IMG/VR virus record: IMGVR_UViG_3300005530_000011
Location: 1-46,112 of that record
Reading direction: 5' to 3' (one strand)
Length of the DNA stretch: 46,112 bases
DNA from: a virus
Below, piece by piece: positions 29,649 through 39,347 of the stretch (position 1 is the first letter of the stretch; each line of letters begins with the position of its first letter). The notes under the pieces were generated by a model. That model had not been told where the DNA came from, searched no databases, and saw only the letters and a list, made by a program, of their open reading frames with translations. The position numbers and the translations under genes are program-made.

Positions 29649-29906
29649 TCTACCACCCTGACCGGACTGACGCCCGCCGGGAACTACTCGCTGTTTCCGG
29701 GCGCGAAGGTCTCCAACTACGCCAACAACCGTCAGATGCCGCCGGGCACGGCGCCGATCACTGGCGCTGCTGACGCCACCGGCAAGCTGACGGTGACGGT
29801 CCCCACCGGCATCGAGCAGATCTGCTTCGGGCCGGACCCGATCCACACCGGCGAGACGCTGGCCCGCCGGGTCTTGGAGTCGACGACGAAGGGCGGCAAG
29901 CCATGA
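29646..29906 (+). CDS. Small protein at start of structural operon
   Basis: This 86-aa product (MSTTLTGLTPAGNYSLFPGA at the N-terminus, then NYANNRQMPPGTAPITGAAD) looks beta-rich and has no ribosome site; it may be leaderless. It starts the + late block and overlaps the next gene by 4 nt. A small virion decoration protein is possible but unproven. Confidence 0.6.
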   Translation: MSTTLTGLTPAGNYSLFPGAKVSNYANNRQMPPGTAPITGAADATGKLTVTVPTGIEQICFGPDPIHTGETLARRVLESTTKGGKP

Positions 29907-30346
29907 GCACCAACGGCGTCGGGATCTACCCGCCGCGCACGCCGGACCCGACGATCCTCGCGCAGGGCATGACGCCCGAGCAGGCGCAGGCGGTCGCCGA
30001 CCGGACCACGCAGATCGCCGACTCGTGCATGACGATCCGCGCCGAGCTGGCCGACCACGACGTGACCGTCTACGTCGACAACGCGCAGCCCGGCTACGTC
30101 GGCGTCGACTGGGGCGACGGCTTCCAGGACGTCGAGGTCGAGGTCTCAGATCCGTCGCAGTCGCCGACCTTCACGCACACCTACGGCCAGGACGGGATCT
30201 GGACGATCACGGCCGCCAACCGGCCCTACGACACCTCCGACTTCGGCCACGAGGGCCCGGTCACCGAGGTCAACCACATCGAGCTGGCGATCAACTGGCC
30301 GCCGCCGCCCGTCAGCGAGTACACGCCGTTCGAGGAGCCCGCATGA
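29903..30346 (+). CDS. PKD-like domain protein, probable virion surface protein
   Basis: This 147-aa product has a PKD-type Ig fold in its second half: VGVDWGDGFQDVEVEV followed by PTFTHTYGQDGIWTITA, the usual WGDG and TYxxxGxxT signatures. PKD domains are common in phage decoration and fibre proteins. The first half is helical (MTPEQAQAVADRTTQIADSC). It is probably a head-decoration or adhesion protein. Confidence 0.65.
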   Translation: MSTNGVGIYPPRTPDPTILAQGMTPEQAQAVADRTTQIADSCMTIRAELADHDVTVYVDNAQPGYVGVDWGDGFQDVEVEVSDPSQSPTFTHTYGQDGIWTITAANRPYDTSDFGHEGPVTEVNHIELAINWPPPPVSEYTPFEEPA

Positions 30347-30552
30347 CCACCATCCCGCACTACCACTCCCAGCCCGCCGTGCTCGACGAGCGCGTGACGA
30401 TCCCCGACGACGCGCCGCTCGCGCAGGGCCACTCGGTGGAGATGGCCGCCGACGTGCAGGGCGCGCTGGAGGATCACAAGGCGCAGCTCGCGGAGGAGCG
30501 CGAGCCGCCCAAGGAGCCCAAGAAGGCGGCCAAGAAGAAGGACGACGACTAG
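30343..30552 (+). CDS. Small Lys/Glu-rich protein
   Basis: This 69-aa product is called from ATG 30343 (ATGA overlap). Its C-terminus is Lys/Glu/Asp-rich (REPPKEPKKAAKKKDDD), probably disordered. The beta-like start contains HYHSQPAVLDERVTIPDDA. A minor virion or assembly protein is possible. Confidence 0.6.
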   Translation: MTTIPHYHSQPAVLDERVTIPDDAPLAQGHSVEMAADVQGALEDHKAQLAEEREPPKEPKKAAKKKDDD

Positions 30553-30554
30553 CC

Positions 30555-30701
30555 ATGCCGATCGCCTCCTATGACCGCCTCTTCGGCGGCAAGGGCGGCG
30601 CGTCGAAGGCGCTGCGCGCGATGGTCAAGGAGTACGGCTCCAAGAAGGGCACGAGCGTCTTCTACGCGCTCGTCAACAAGCGCAAGAAGAAGGCGTCCTG
30701 A
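30555..30701 (+). CDS. Small basic protein before terminase, conserved type
   Basis: This 48-aa product (MPIASYDRLFGGKGGASKAL, then MVKEYGSKKGTSVFYALVNK) has a Gly/Lys-rich pattern that I recognise from short proteins next to terminase or portal genes in many phages. The function is unknown. Its TGA overlaps the CTG proposed as the terminase start. Confidence 0.6.
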   Translation: MPIASYDRLFGGKGGASKALRAMVKEYGSKKGTSVFYALVNKRKKKAS

Positions 30702-32455
30702 GGGCGCTCGCGCGGCGCTACGTCGAGGACTATCCGTTCTACGCCCGCACGGTCCTGAAGGTCGTCGAGCACGGCAAGCTCGTGCCGTTCGTCTTCCGCC
30801 CGGCGCAGCACGAGCTGTGGTCGCTGCTCAAGAGCCAGCGCGACGCGGGCGAGCCGATGCGGGCGATCATCCTGAAGGCCCGCAAGCTCGGCTTCTCGAC
30901 GTTCGCGCAGGGCCTGCTGCTGCAGCGGGCGACGCTCAACGAGCTGCACTCGGCCGCCGTGATCGCGCACAACGGGCCGACCGCCGCCGTGATCGTGCAG
31001 GTCGCCGAGTCGATGTACGCGCACCTGCCGGACATCTCAGACGACGAGATCACGCTCAAGCCGCCGATCGCCAACCGGCGCCGCCACAAGGAAATCCGCT
31101 GGGGCGAGCGCGACCGCTTCTCCGGCACCGGCGCGGACGGCACGTTCGGCACCGGGCAGTCATCGCTGGTCGTCGACACGGCGAAGGAGTTCGAGGGTGG
31201 ACGCGGCTTCACGTTCCAGTCGATCCACGGATCTGAGGTGGCCTTCTGGACGGATCTGAAACGCAAGCTGACGGCGCTGCGCAACGCGGTCGACTCGACC
31301 GACCCGGACACGCTGATCCTGCTGGAGTCGACGGCGAACGGACACAACGAGTTCAAGGAGCTGTGCGACGCGGCGCAGGCTGGGGAGGGCGACTACGCGC
31401 TGTTCTTCGCGGGCTGGCATCAGGACCCACGCTACCGGCGTCCGCTTACCGCTCGGCAGGCCGACCGTTTCGCTATCGGGGAGCACGCGTACGGCGAGGA
31501 TGAGCCGGAGCTGGTCGAGCAGTACGGGCTCGATCTGGAGCAGCTTCACTGGCGGCGCTGGGCGATCGAGCACCTGTGCATGTCCGACGTCCAGATCTTC
31601 CACCAGGAGTACCCGAGCTTCCCGGAGGAGGCGTTCCTCGCGACCGGCCAGACGGTCTTCTCCGGCGTGCTGATCCAGAAGGCGATCCGCGACGCCAACA
31701 AGGCCGACGAGCCGTCCAAGCTCGGGCTGAAGGCGATCCAGTACACGACGCGCAAGACGCGCCGGGGCACGATCGAGGTCCCCGTCAGCGTCGAAACGCG
31801 TCCGGATGGTCCCTGGGAGGTCTGGGAGCTCCCGACAGACGCCGGCCAGTACGTGATCGCCTGCGACCCCGCATCGGGGGAGGAGTCCGAGGACGCCGCC
31901 TCGTTCGCGATCCAGGTGATCGACCACAAGACGCGGATGCAGTGCGCGCAGTTCGAGGCGATTCTCGAGCCCGACCTGATCGCCGAGCAGTTGATCCTCG
32001 CCTGCCTGCTCTACAGCAAGTACCGGCCGCCGTGGCTGGCGATCGAGCGCACCGGCGGCTACGGGCTGGCGCTGATCGACACGCTGTTTCACGAGTACGG
32101 CTGGCGTCAGATGTACACGCGCCGCCGCCAGGACGCCCCGACCGGCAACTACGCCGACCGGCTCGGCTGGGACACGACACGGCTCACGAAGGGGCTGCTG
32201 CATGACGAAGCGATGGCCTTGCTCCGGGAGGGCACGCACGGCATCAAGAGCACACGTCTCGCCCGTCAGATGGAGACCTACGTGCGGCGCGGCTCGGGTC
32301 GTACGGGCCCGCAGCCGGGCGCGCGCTCGGACCTGCTTCTGAGCTGGATGATCGCTCAGACGATCGCCTCTGAGAAGCGGCCTCGCGCGGACCGCGAGAA
32401 GCGTCCGATGGTCACGACGCACCGGCGGCGCCGCTACGCCGCCACCGGCTACTGA
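30698..32455 (+). CDS. terL: Terminase large subunit
   Basis: The ATPase part has ILKARKLGFST (near residue 60) in the Walker A position and TLILLESTANG (near 205) as the Walker B and coupling segment. The nuclease part starts with VIACDPASGE (near 387) and includes AIERTGGYG and GARSDLLLSW. This is a complete TerL of about 585 aa, which drives DNA into the prohead and cuts it. The first ATG/GTG in frame is GTG 30782, but protein-like sequence (RRYVEDYPFYARTVLKVV) continues upstream to a CTG at 30698 that overlaps the previous stop as CTGA. A CTG start is therefore proposed. Confidence 0.85.
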   Translation: MRALARRYVEDYPFYARTVLKVVEHGKLVPFVFRPAQHELWSLLKSQRDAGEPMRAIILKARKLGFSTFAQGLLLQRATLNELHSAAVIAHNGPTAAVIVQVAESMYAHLPDISDDEITLKPPIANRRRHKEIRWGERDRFSGTGADGTFGTGQSSLVVDTAKEFEGGRGFTFQSIHGSEVAFWTDLKRKLTALRNAVDSTDPDTLILLESTANGHNEFKELCDAAQAGEGDYALFFAGWHQDPRYRRPLTARQADRFAIGEHAYGEDEPELVEQYGLDLEQLHWRRWAIEHLCMSDVQIFHQEYPSFPEEAFLATGQTVFSGVLIQKAIRDANKADEPSKLGLKAIQYTTRKTRRGTIEVPVSVETRPDGPWEVWELPTDAGQYVIACDPASGEESEDAASFAIQVIDHKTRMQCAQFEAILEPDLIAEQLILACLLYSKYRPPWLAIERTGGYGLALIDTLFHEYGWRQMYTRRRQDAPTGNYADRLGWDTTRLTKGLLHDEAMALLREGTHGIKSTRLARQMETYVRRGSGRTGPQPGARSDLLLSWMIAQTIASEKRPRADREKRPMVTTHRRRRYAATGY

Positions 32456-32467
32456 GAGGAGCCGCCC

Positions 32468-32680
32468 ATGCAGTTTCTCTGCCGCGTCTGCGGGCTGGTC
32501 GTCGGCTCCCAGGACGCGCTCGCCAACCACATCCGGGGGTGCGTCGAACGCAACGCCGAGATCGTGGACGCCTACCGGCCGCCGAAGTTCGAGTTCGGCG
32601 ATCCGGAGATGGCGGCCTTCGCCGCCGCTGAGGGCGACGTCTACAACCGGCGGCCCGGGACTCGGAGGCGGCCACGATGA
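32468..32680 (+). CDS. C2H2-like zinc-finger small protein
   Basis: This 70-aa product contains FLCRVCGLVVGSQDALANHI followed by RGC, a CxxC-x12-HxxxC zinc finger of the C2H2 layout. The remainder is acidic, then Arg-rich. It sits between TerL and the collar protein and overlaps the latter by 4 nt. The function is unknown; a DNA-packaging accessory or regulator is possible. Confidence 0.65.
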   Translation: MQFLCRVCGLVVGSQDALANHIRGCVERNAEIVDAYRPPKFEFGDPEMAAFAAAEGDVYNRRPGTRRRPR

Positions 32681-33327
32681 GCGCAACGGCGCGACTCGCG
32701 CTCCCCTACCCGACCGGCCCGGACACCGCCGACGTCCCCCGCGACATCAAGGCGCTCGCGGATCGTGTCGAGGCGCTGACGGCGTGGATCAGGGCGCAGG
32801 ACATGGTCCCCGGCGCGGGCATCCTGCAGCCGGGCGATCTGAAGATCTCGGCCATCGCCGCGTCGCACACCGGCTTTCTGCTGTGCGACGGCGCGAGCTA
32901 CCTGCGGACCGACTGGCCGGACCTGTTCGCCGCGATCGGCGGCGCCGCGTCCCCGTGGGGGCTGCCGGACGGGACGCACTTCAACGTCCCCGACTGCCGG
33001 GGTCAGGTGCCGATCGGCGTCGGCACCGGCACGGGTCTGACGGCCCGCGCGATGGGCACCAAGTACGGCGCCGAGACGCACCAGCTCACCCGCGCGCAGC
33101 TCGCCGATCACTCCCACGACCCGTTCGTCGCGGGCAACAAGTACGTGCTCGGCGTGAACCTCGCGAGCTTCGCGCCCGGGTCGGGCTCGGGCAACGGCAT
33201 CGCGGGGACGACATGGCTCGCCGACGCGACCGGCTCCAACCAGGGCGGCCCCGGCCTCAACCAGCCGGGCCAGGCGCACAACAACGTGCAGCCGTCGCTG
33301 GGCCTGAACTTCTTCATCAAGACCTAG
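32677..33327 (+). CDS. Phage tail-collar domain protein
   Basis: This 216-aa product has a short N-terminal helical part and then the collar domain: GFLLCDGASYLRTDWPDLFA, then FNVPDCRGQVPIGVGTGTG, then HQLTRAQLADHSHD, and an end NNVQPSLGLNFFIKT. This is the classic collar/MdpB-type fold found in short tail fibres. It probably contributes to host binding. Its position between TerL and portal, away from the other tail genes, suggests a later insertion. Confidence 0.8.
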   Translation: MSATARLALPYPTGPDTADVPRDIKALADRVEALTAWIRAQDMVPGAGILQPGDLKISAIAASHTGFLLCDGASYLRTDWPDLFAAIGGAASPWGLPDGTHFNVPDCRGQVPIGVGTGTGLTARAMGTKYGAETHQLTRAQLADHSHDPFVAGNKYVLGVNLASFAPGSGSGNGIAGTTWLADATGSNQGGPGLNQPGQAHNNVQPSLGLNFFIKT

Positions 33328-33336
33328 GGGGCGCCG

Positions 33337-33591
33337 ATGCGACGCGAGTTCACCTTCCTGGGCGAGCAGACCGAGGACGGGCTGATCGTTCACGACCGCG
33401 ACGAGGTCAGGCAGTGCCTGCTCGATCTCGAAGCGGCGACGTTCCGGCTCGGCGGGATGTTCGTCACGTCCGCCGTGCGGTCTCAGATCGGCCCGGACGA
33501 GTACGTCACGACCGGCGTCGTGATCCGCTACGAGAGCTTCAGCCCGGCCGTCTCGCAGGCGCCGCTGGTTGAGGAGCCGATCGAGTCGTGA
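33337..33591 (+). CDS. Small protein, function unknown
   Basis: This 84-aa product (MRREFTFLGEQTEDGLIVHD, then VLRQ-type helix and TGVVIRYESFSPAV) has no recognised domain. Its stop overlaps the portal start (GTGA). A structural accessory is possible. Confidence 0.55.
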   Translation: MRREFTFLGEQTEDGLIVHDRDEVRQCLLDLEAATFRLGGMFVTSAVRSQIGPDEYVTTGVVIRYESFSPAVSQAPLVEEPIES

Positions 33592-35507
33592 GCTACACGG
33601 CCCTCCCGGACGAGGATCGCGCGCTGGCCGAGGTGGTCATCAAGGCCCAGGCACGCGCCGAACCCGAGCACAAGCAGTTCCGGGACAAGGCCGACGAGTT
33701 CTACCGGCTCTACAGGGGCTTCACCGACTTCCGCGATCTCGCGGGACGCGGCCACTTCCGCGACGCCGATCAGGTGATCTCGGAGGCGCAAGCCGAGTGG
33801 GGCGCGGAGCTGTTCATCCCGTTCTGCTTCTCGACGGTCGAGACGATCGTGCCGCGCATGGTCGCCAACGGCCCGCGCATGATCGTCGTCCCCCGCGACG
33901 AGCAGGCGGTCGGCTCGGTCAGGTCGATGAAGCTCGTCATCGACGCCCAGCAGAAGCAGATCAACTACGGGCTGGTCCTGCAGACGATCGGCAAGGACGG
34001 CCTGATCTACGCGCTCGGCGTAGGCAAGACGCGCTGGAAGCACGAGGAGCGCCTGCGCGTGCTCGTCGTCGAGGACCCCGACAACCCCGACCCCGGCAAC
34101 CCGCGCTACGTCGAGGGCAAGCCGCAGAGCTACACGACCTACGACGACGCCATCGCCGAGCGCGTCGACCCCTACGACTTCATGTGGGACCCGCTCGGGG
34201 ACTCGATGGACAACGTCGAGTACGTCATCCACCGGCTCTGGCGCGGGCCCGCGTACGTCGCGCGGATGGTCCGCGAGAAGCTGTGGCGCGCCAAGGAGAA
34301 CGACCCGACGTGCTCGTGGACGCTGGAGGATCTGCTCAGCTCGCGCGCGCAGACGCAGCGCTCGAACGTCTGGGACGACCGTCTGAAGTCCGAGGGCTAC
34401 AACACGCAGGGGCAGCGCCAGGACGGCCTGCACGAGGTGTGGGAGTACCACGACGGCAACCGCGTCATCACGCTGCTCGACGGCTGCTATCCGGTGCAGG
34501 CAGGCCCGAACCCCTCCGGCGTCTACTGCATGCCGTTTCAGATCTACCGGCCGACCGTCGTCGGCGGTCGGTTCGTCGGCATCTCCGAGGTGGAGCCGAT
34601 CCGCCACCTGCAGTACGAGATCAACACGCTCAGATCGCAGCGGCGCGACGCGGCGACGCTCAGCCTGATGCGGACGTTCGCGTTCAACGAGACCGCGATC
34701 GACCCCGACGATCTCGTCTTCGGCCCGAACACCGCGATCCCCGTCAACGGCGACCCGCGCGACTTCCTGTTCCCGATCCCCGTGCCCGAGCTGCCCGGCT
34801 CCTCCTACAAGGAAGAGCAGGCGATCATCAACGACATCGAGCGCACGTCGGGGATCTCAGACCCCGTCACCGGCGCCGACGTCGGAGCGTCTGAGACGGC
34901 GACCGGCGTGCAGCTCGTGCAGGCCGCCGCGAGCGCGCGCATCCAGAACAAGACGGCGATCCTCGAAAGCTCGATCATCGTCCCGCAGGGCTACGAGTTC
35001 ATCGCGCTCAACCAGCGCCGCATCCTCACCGCGCGCAGCTACGCGGTCCCGACCGAGCCCGACCCGGAGAACCCGAACATCCCGGCGTGGGAGATGGTCA
35101 AGGTCACGCCGCCGGAGCTGATGGGCCGGATGGCGATCGAGGTCGAGGGCGGCTCGACGGCGCCGGAGAACATCCCGCAGAACCGCTCAGACGCGCAGAT
35201 GTTCATCTCGCTCAGCCAGGACCCGCGTCTGAACGGCGAGAAGCTGCTCGTCCGCGCGCTGCAGCTCATGGGCGTCGACCAGCCGGAGGGCTACATCAAG
35301 CCGCCGGAGGCGATGGTCCCGGCCTCGCTCGTCGAGGGCTTCCTCGCGAACCTCAACGTGCCCGCGCAGGCGTTCATCCAGTGGCTGAACGTCCAGCAGC
35401 AGGGCCAGGGCCAGAACGGCAACGGCGCGGTCCCCGCCGGTGTCGGCGGCCCGACCGTCAACGGCAACCAGGGCGCTCAGATGGGAGGTGCGCCGGATGG
35501 CAGTTGA
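33588..35507 (+). CDS. Portal protein
   Basis: This 639-aa product starts at GTG 33588. Features typical of portals are [20 protein letters not shown] in the N-terminal part, long helical stem regions ([20 protein letters not shown], then [20 protein letters not shown]) and a Gln/Gly/Asn-rich C-terminus. The length and the FIPFxFSTVET motif suit podovirus-type portals. It forms the ring through which DNA is packaged and released. Its place between TerL and scaffold/capsid agrees. Confidence 0.8.
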   Translation: MSYTALPDEDRALAEVVIKAQARAEPEHKQFRDKADEFYRLYRGFTDFRDLAGRGHFRDADQVISEAQAEWGAELFIPFCFSTVETIVPRMVANGPRMIVVPRDEQAVGSVRSMKLVIDAQQKQINYGLVLQTIGKDGLIYALGVGKTRWKHEERLRVLVVEDPDNPDPGNPRYVEGKPQSYTTYDDAIAERVDPYDFMWDPLGDSMDNVEYVIHRLWRGPAYVARMVREKLWRAKENDPTCSWTLEDLLSSRAQTQRSNVWDDRLKSEGYNTQGQRQDGLHEVWEYHDGNRVITLLDGCYPVQAGPNPSGVYCMPFQIYRPTVVGGRFVGISEVEPIRHLQYEINTLRSQRRDAATLSLMRTFAFNETAIDPDDLVFGPNTAIPVNGDPRDFLFPIPVPELPGSSYKEEQAIINDIERTSGISDPVTGADVGASETATGVQLVQAAASARIQNKTAILESSIIVPQGYEFIALNQRRILTARSYAVPTEPDPENPNIPAWEMVKVTPPELMGRMAIEVEGGSTAPENIPQNRSDAQMFISLSQDPRLNGEKLLVRALQLMGVDQPEGYIKPPEAMVPASLVEGFLANLNVPAQAFIQWLNVQQQGQGQNGNGAVPAGVGGPTVNGNQGAQMGGAPDGS

Positions 35508-36450
35508 TCCCCTGCACCCGACGACGACGCTGCAGCTCGTCCCGTGGGCGCCCGGACGCGCGGTCCCGTGCTACCCGCGCAAGTCCGATCTCGTGCTCCC
35601 CGACCAGCCGCCGCCGATGATCCCCGCGACCGCCACGGCGACCGTCGCCTCAGATCAGAGCCTCACCTACGGCCCGGATCTGACGCCGGGCGAATACTGG
35701 GCCATCGCCGAGCTGACGCCCGGCCAGCGCGACTACCGATACGTCGGCTTCCAGATGGTCGCGCCGTTCATCGGTGTCCCGGGGCCTACTGGTCCTCAGG
35801 GTCCCCAGGGCTCTGTAGGCCCGGCGGGGCCGGTCGGACCAAACGGACCCCAGGGGGTTCCCGGCCCCCAAGGTCCCGGCGGTCCGATCGGCACCACGGG
35901 ACCGCAAGGCCCAGCAGGACCCACCGGCCCGCAGGGGCCGCTCGGCCCGACCGGCTACGGCGCGGTCTTCTCCTACGCGATCGGCCGCTCCAACGGCCCG
36001 CTGACGGCCGCGACCCCCGGCGCGTTCGTGCTCGTCCCCTTCCAGAACTCGCCGCTGCTGACGGTCTCGATGTTCGACGGCTACAACCTCGACTGGGTGC
36101 GCAACGCGGACGGCACGCTGACGTGCAAGCGCGCGGGCGAGTACGTGTTCGCGGGCGCCGTCTACTACGGCACCGCCTCCAACCCGTACCTCGCGGACGG
36201 CGACAACGTGCTGTGGCGGCTGTGCATGAGCGCGACCGACGTCACGCCGGACCCGAACACGGGCGAGGTGCTGGCCGCCGCGACGATGGTCGGCTCGGGC
36301 GCCAACCAGGCGCCGACCGCCGCGCTGGCCGCGACCAAGTACCTCAGCGTCGGGAACCGGATCGCGCTGTTCCTCTCCCAGCGCACCGGGCCCGGCGGCG
36401 GCGGCTGTGGCCCGTTCGGGATCTCGCTCGTGGGAGCGCAGACGTCATGA
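35497..36450 (+). CDS. Collagen-like fibre protein with C1q-like head, copy 1
   Basis: This 317-aa product starts at ATG 35497 behind GGGAGG. Residues 1-88 form a small domain, about 89-150 are Gly-X-Y repeats ([10 protein letters not shown] and so on), and the C-terminal 165 residues have a C1q/TNF-like beta fold ([35 protein letters not shown]). It is probably a trimeric fibre on the head or tail. The fibre at 41769 has the same design but a different, longer head. Confidence 0.75.
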   Translation: MAVDPLHPTTTLQLVPWAPGRAVPCYPRKSDLVLPDQPPPMIPATATATVASDQSLTYGPDLTPGEYWAIAELTPGQRDYRYVGFQMVAPFIGVPGPTGPQGPQGSVGPAGPVGPNGPQGVPGPQGPGGPIGTTGPQGPAGPTGPQGPLGPTGYGAVFSYAIGRSNGPLTAATPGAFVLVPFQNSPLLTVSMFDGYNLDWVRNADGTLTCKRAGEYVFAGAVYYGTASNPYLADGDNVLWRLCMSATDVTPDPNTGEVLAAATMVGSGANQAPTAALAATKYLSVGNRIALFLSQRTGPGGGGCGPFGISLVGAQTS

Positions 36451-36650
36451 ACCCCGGCGCCCGCTCCACCGACGATCTGAGCATCGACCAGCGCCCGTCG
36501 CTCAAGCGCACGCGGCGCACGCAGCCCTACCGACGTAAGCGGGGGCGCATGAAGGGCCCGACGCTGTCAGCGATGCTGGCCGGTCGGCCCCAGCACCTCC
36601 CGAACCCGATGGACGCCAAACGGAGGTTCATGAAGCGGCATGGCCGCTGA
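36447..36650 (+). CDS. Small basic protein, function unknown
   Basis: This 67-aa product is Arg/Lys-rich ([18 protein letters not shown]) with no recognised domain. ATGA couples it to the fibre gene, and its end overlaps the next start by 11 nt. DNA contact in the virion is possible. Confidence 0.55.
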   Translation: MNPGARSTDDLSIDQRPSLKRTRRTQPYRRKRGRMKGPTLSAMLAGRPQHLPNPMDAKRRFMKRHGR

Positions 36651-36966
36651 GCACTCGCCGTATCTCGCGACCCTCAAGGCGCGAGACCGGCGCTCAGACG
36701 CGGACCGTCTCCCTGCCGAAGCCGACGCCGTGCAGCAGATGCTGCAAAGCGAAGGCTGGCGTGTCTTGGCCGAGCTGGTCGAGTACGTCCACGGGGAGGC
36801 GGTCACGCGTCTGCTGTTCGGGCACGCCGGGATGACCGGCGCGACGCTCGAACAAGCCGAGTACGCCCGCCTGTTGGGCTTTCTCTCAGGGCTCCGTCAG
36901 ACCCGTGTGGCGGCGGAAGCCTTCCTCATCCACGCCGAGCGCGTGCAGACCAAGGAGAACCGATGA
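36640..36966 (+). CDS. Helical protein before scaffold
   Basis: This 108-aa helical product (YLATLKARDRRSDADRLPAE, then LVEYVHGEAVTRLLFGHAGM) has no recognised domain. Position between portal block and scaffold suggests a head-assembly accessory. Confidence 0.55.
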   Translation: MAAEHSPYLATLKARDRRSDADRLPAEADAVQQMLQSEGWRVLAELVEYVHGEAVTRLLFGHAGMTGATLEQAEYARLLGFLSGLRQTRVAAEAFLIHAERVQTKENR

Positions 36967-37613
36967 GCGCACAGGGTCAGGACCCTGCAGCTCCGGCAGC
37001 CGAGACGGCCGCCGCACCGCCCGAAGGCGCGCAGCCCGCTGGGCTCGACCGCGTCTACGAGCAGATGGAAGCGATGGCAGCAGGGCAGAAGCAGATGCTC
37101 GACGCCCTCACGCAGATCACGGCTCCCCCCGAAGAGGAGGACGAGCCGGAGTTCGACCCGTCTGAGTTCTACGACGAGACGGGCGAGATGACCGAGGAGG
37201 GCGCCCGCGCCCTGATCTCAGACATGGTGGATCAGCGCGTCGAGAAGGTCATGGCGCCACGCGAGGCAGCGCGCCTCGTGCGCGAGCGTGACGACCTGTT
37301 CGAGGCGCTGAAGGACGAGTACCCGCAGCTTCAGGACGAGAAGATCGCCAACGAGGTGATCCAGAAGGCGCTCGGATGGGCGCACACCCACAACAAGGGG
37401 CTGATCGAGCGCCCCGAGTTCGTGGATGTCATCGAGTGGATCTACCGCTCCGAGCACGGCAGCGCCCCGTCTGAGGACGAGGAGGAGCCGCAGCCCGGCC
37501 GGACCGTCGTGCTGGAAGGCGCGAGCGGTGCCCGACGCGAGTCCAAGCCGCAGCAGGTCGACTGGCAGAAGCGCGTCATCGACGCGGCGCAAAGCGCCTC
37601 GACGCGCATCTGA
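36963..37613 (+). CDS. Putative scaffold protein
   Basis: This 216-aa product has an Ala/Pro-rich start, an acidic cluster (PPEEEDEPEFDPSEFYDE) and coiled-coil helices (REAARLVRERDDLFEALKDE), with a basic C-terminal helix. This composition and its position directly before the capsid gene are typical of scaffold proteins that shape the prohead and leave before maturation. Confidence 0.7.
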   Translation: MSAQGQDPAAPAAETAAAPPEGAQPAGLDRVYEQMEAMAAGQKQMLDALTQITAPPEEEDEPEFDPSEFYDETGEMTEEGARALISDMVDQRVEKVMAPREAARLVRERDDLFEALKDEYPQLQDEKIANEVIQKALGWAHTHNKGLIERPEFVDVIEWIYRSEHGSAPSEDEEEPQPGRTVVLEGASGARRESKPQQVDWQKRVIDAAQSASTRI

Positions 37614-37616
37614 AAC

Positions 37617-37631
37617 GCCCCCGTAGGGGGC
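37617..37631 (+). terminator. Short hairpin between scaffold and capsid genes
   Basis: GCCCCC and GGGGGC form a 6-bp stem with a GTA loop just after the scaffold stop, and the capsid ribosome site (CCAAGGAG) follows. It is not followed by T residues, so it more likely protects or separates mRNA ends than terminates. Confidence 0.45.
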
Positions 37632-37647
37632 CTCCCAAGGAGCACAC

Positions 37648-38790
37648 ATGCCCCCGATCATCGGGACGCGCGGCACTGACACGCTCGCGCCCGAGCAGAA
37701 GTACATCGAGATGTCGGACGCGATCAAGATGCTCGTGCCCGACGCGACGCCGTTCACGACGTTCCTGACCAGCCTCTCGAAGTCGAGCACCGGCTGGCCG
37801 GAGTTCAAGCATCTCGAAGACGACGTCCTGCCGCGCTTTGACGCGGTCGTCGGCGCGGGCGGCGTGGCCGCCACGTTCAACGTCGCGACGGGCTCCAAGT
37901 TCCGTCCGGCCGACATCGTCATCGCGACCCGCACGGGCGAGCAGATGCGCGTCGAGTCGATCGCGACCAACGCGCTGACCGTCACCCGTGGCGCGACGCC
38001 GGTGGCGCTCGTCGACACCGACGAGCTGCTGATCGCAGGTTCGGCCCAGCCGGAGGGCGATCTGTCGCGCGTGCCGGTCTCGGCGAACCCCTCGCCGGTC
38101 CTGAACTACACGCAGATCCTGCGCCGCTCGTGGGAGCTGACGGGCACGGCGTACGCCTCGCAGAACGAGACGACCCCGCACGACTGGGACTACCAGGCGA
38201 CGAAGATCGGCATCGAGCACAAGCGCGACATCGAGCGCACGCTGCTCTACGGCGTCCCGTCGAAGGTGACGGCCTCCAACGGCCAGCCGATGCGCACGAC
38301 GGGCGGGCTGTTCTACTGGATCAAGACCAACGCGATGGACGCCGGTGGCGGCTTCTCGGAGGACGAGTTCAACACGTTCGCCCGGACCGTCTTCCGCTAC
38401 GGCGCCAAGCGCAAGGTGCTGATGGGCTCGCCGCTCGCGACGAGCGTCCTGAACACCTTCCCGATGTCGAAGGTCCGGATCGCGCAGTCCGAGACCAAGT
38501 ACGGCATCAACGTCACGACGTTCGTCAGCCCGTTCGGGCAGATGGGCCTCGTGACCAACTGGGAGCTGGAGGGCTCCAAGTACGGCGGCGTCCTGATCGC
38601 CTACGACCAGGACAACGTGCGGTACCGCTACCTCCAGAACTCCAAGGCCAACCGCGACTCGCACGTCAACACCAACATCCAGGCGCCCGACGCCGACACG
38701 CGCCGGGACGAGTGGATGACCGAGATGGGCCTCGACGTCTCGCTGGAGAAGACGGCGGGCGTCGTGACCGGCATCACCGGCGCGGCCTAG
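37648..38790 (+). CDS. Major capsid protein, SU10/DUF5309 type
   Basis: This 380-aa product has the SU10-like layout: MPPIIGTRGTDTLAPEQKYI at the start, LVPDATPFTTFLTSL, then the central KIGIEHKRDIERTLLYG and TGGLFYWIK, and a C-terminal GLDVSLEKTAGVVTGIT. The family forms HK97-fold shells. The strong ribosome site (AAGGAG) and flanking hairpins on both sides suggest high, separately controlled expression. Confidence 0.8.
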   Translation: MPPIIGTRGTDTLAPEQKYIEMSDAIKMLVPDATPFTTFLTSLSKSSTGWPEFKHLEDDVLPRFDAVVGAGGVAATFNVATGSKFRPADIVIATRTGEQMRVESIATNALTVTRGATPVALVDTDELLIAGSAQPEGDLSRVPVSANPSPVLNYTQILRRSWELTGTAYASQNETTPHDWDYQATKIGIEHKRDIERTLLYGVPSKVTASNGQPMRTTGGLFYWIKTNAMDAGGGFSEDEFNTFARTVFRYGAKRKVLMGSPLATSVLNTFPMSKVRIAQSETKYGINVTTFVSPFGQMGLVTNWELEGSKYGGVLIAYDQDNVRYRYLQNSKANRDSHVNTNIQAPDADTRRDEWMTEMGLDVSLEKTAGVVTGITGAA

Positions 38791-38798
38791 GGAAGCGT

Positions 38799-38834
38799 GT
38801 GCGGCCCACGGGTCGGCATCACCCGGGGCCGCAC
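38799..38834 (+). terminator. Hairpin after capsid gene
   Basis: GTGCGGCCC and GGGCCGCAC form a perfect 9-bp stem with an 18-nt loop, 8 nt after the capsid stop. There is no T-run. Together with the hairpin at 37617 it brackets the capsid gene. Confidence 0.6.
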
Positions 38835-38930
38835 GGTCGAGCACCCTACCCCGATTCCTGCCGGAATTGTCCTCAGACTGGTCTCAGAACCGGCTGACGC
38901 CCGGCGGGAAGTGGACCGAAAGGACCGCAT

Positions 38931-39347
38931 ATGGCTCCGACCCCCACCGCCACGTTCGCGGCGCTTCGCGCTGAGCAGATCGTCGTCGAGAGCCCGGCCG
39001 TGCCGGAGTTCTCCAACGGCCGTCAGATCGGCGTGCGGCCCGGCACGTATCACGCCTTCAAGGACCACCGCTGCACGGTGCGCGGCCAGAAGTCGATCGA
39101 CTTCATGCGGGCCCGCTCGAAGGCCAACGACGGCCCGGAGATCTACGAGCTGGAAGCCGACGACGTGCCGGAGGTGACGGCGCTGCTGGCCGAGCTGGCG
39201 ACGGCCGACACCGACCGCGTACGCGACATCCTCGAAGCCGAACGCAAGACCAGCGCGCGGCGCGTGATCCTCGACACCTGCGAGCGCATCCTGCAGCGGG
39301 CGGGCGTGTCTGAGCGCAAGCCCGGCCAGAAGGTCGTCAGCGCCTGA
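38931..39347 (+). CDS. Small head protein, function unknown
   Basis: This 138-aa product follows the capsid gene after a 140-bp gap with hairpin and has the ribosome site GAAAGGA. The start is beta-like (PAVPEFSNGRQIGVRPGTYH); the end is helical (TDTDRVRDILEAE-type). It may be a head-completion or decoration protein. Confidence 0.55.
   Translation: MAPTPTATFAALRAEQIVVESPAVPEFSNGRQIGVRPGTYHAFKDHRCTVRGQKSIDFMRARSKANDGPEIYELEADDVPEVTALLAELATADTDRVRDILEAERKTSARRVILDTCERILQRAGVSERKPGQKVVSA

Noticed and set aside
31160-32686. Long minus-strand frame (508 codons) antisense to TerL
   Set aside because: Shadow of the terminase codon pattern; the terminase motifs are on the + strand.
37576-38844. Long minus-strand frame (422 codons) antisense to the capsid gene
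   Set aside because: Composition is that of an antisense frame, while the + strand gives a clear SU10-type capsid protein.
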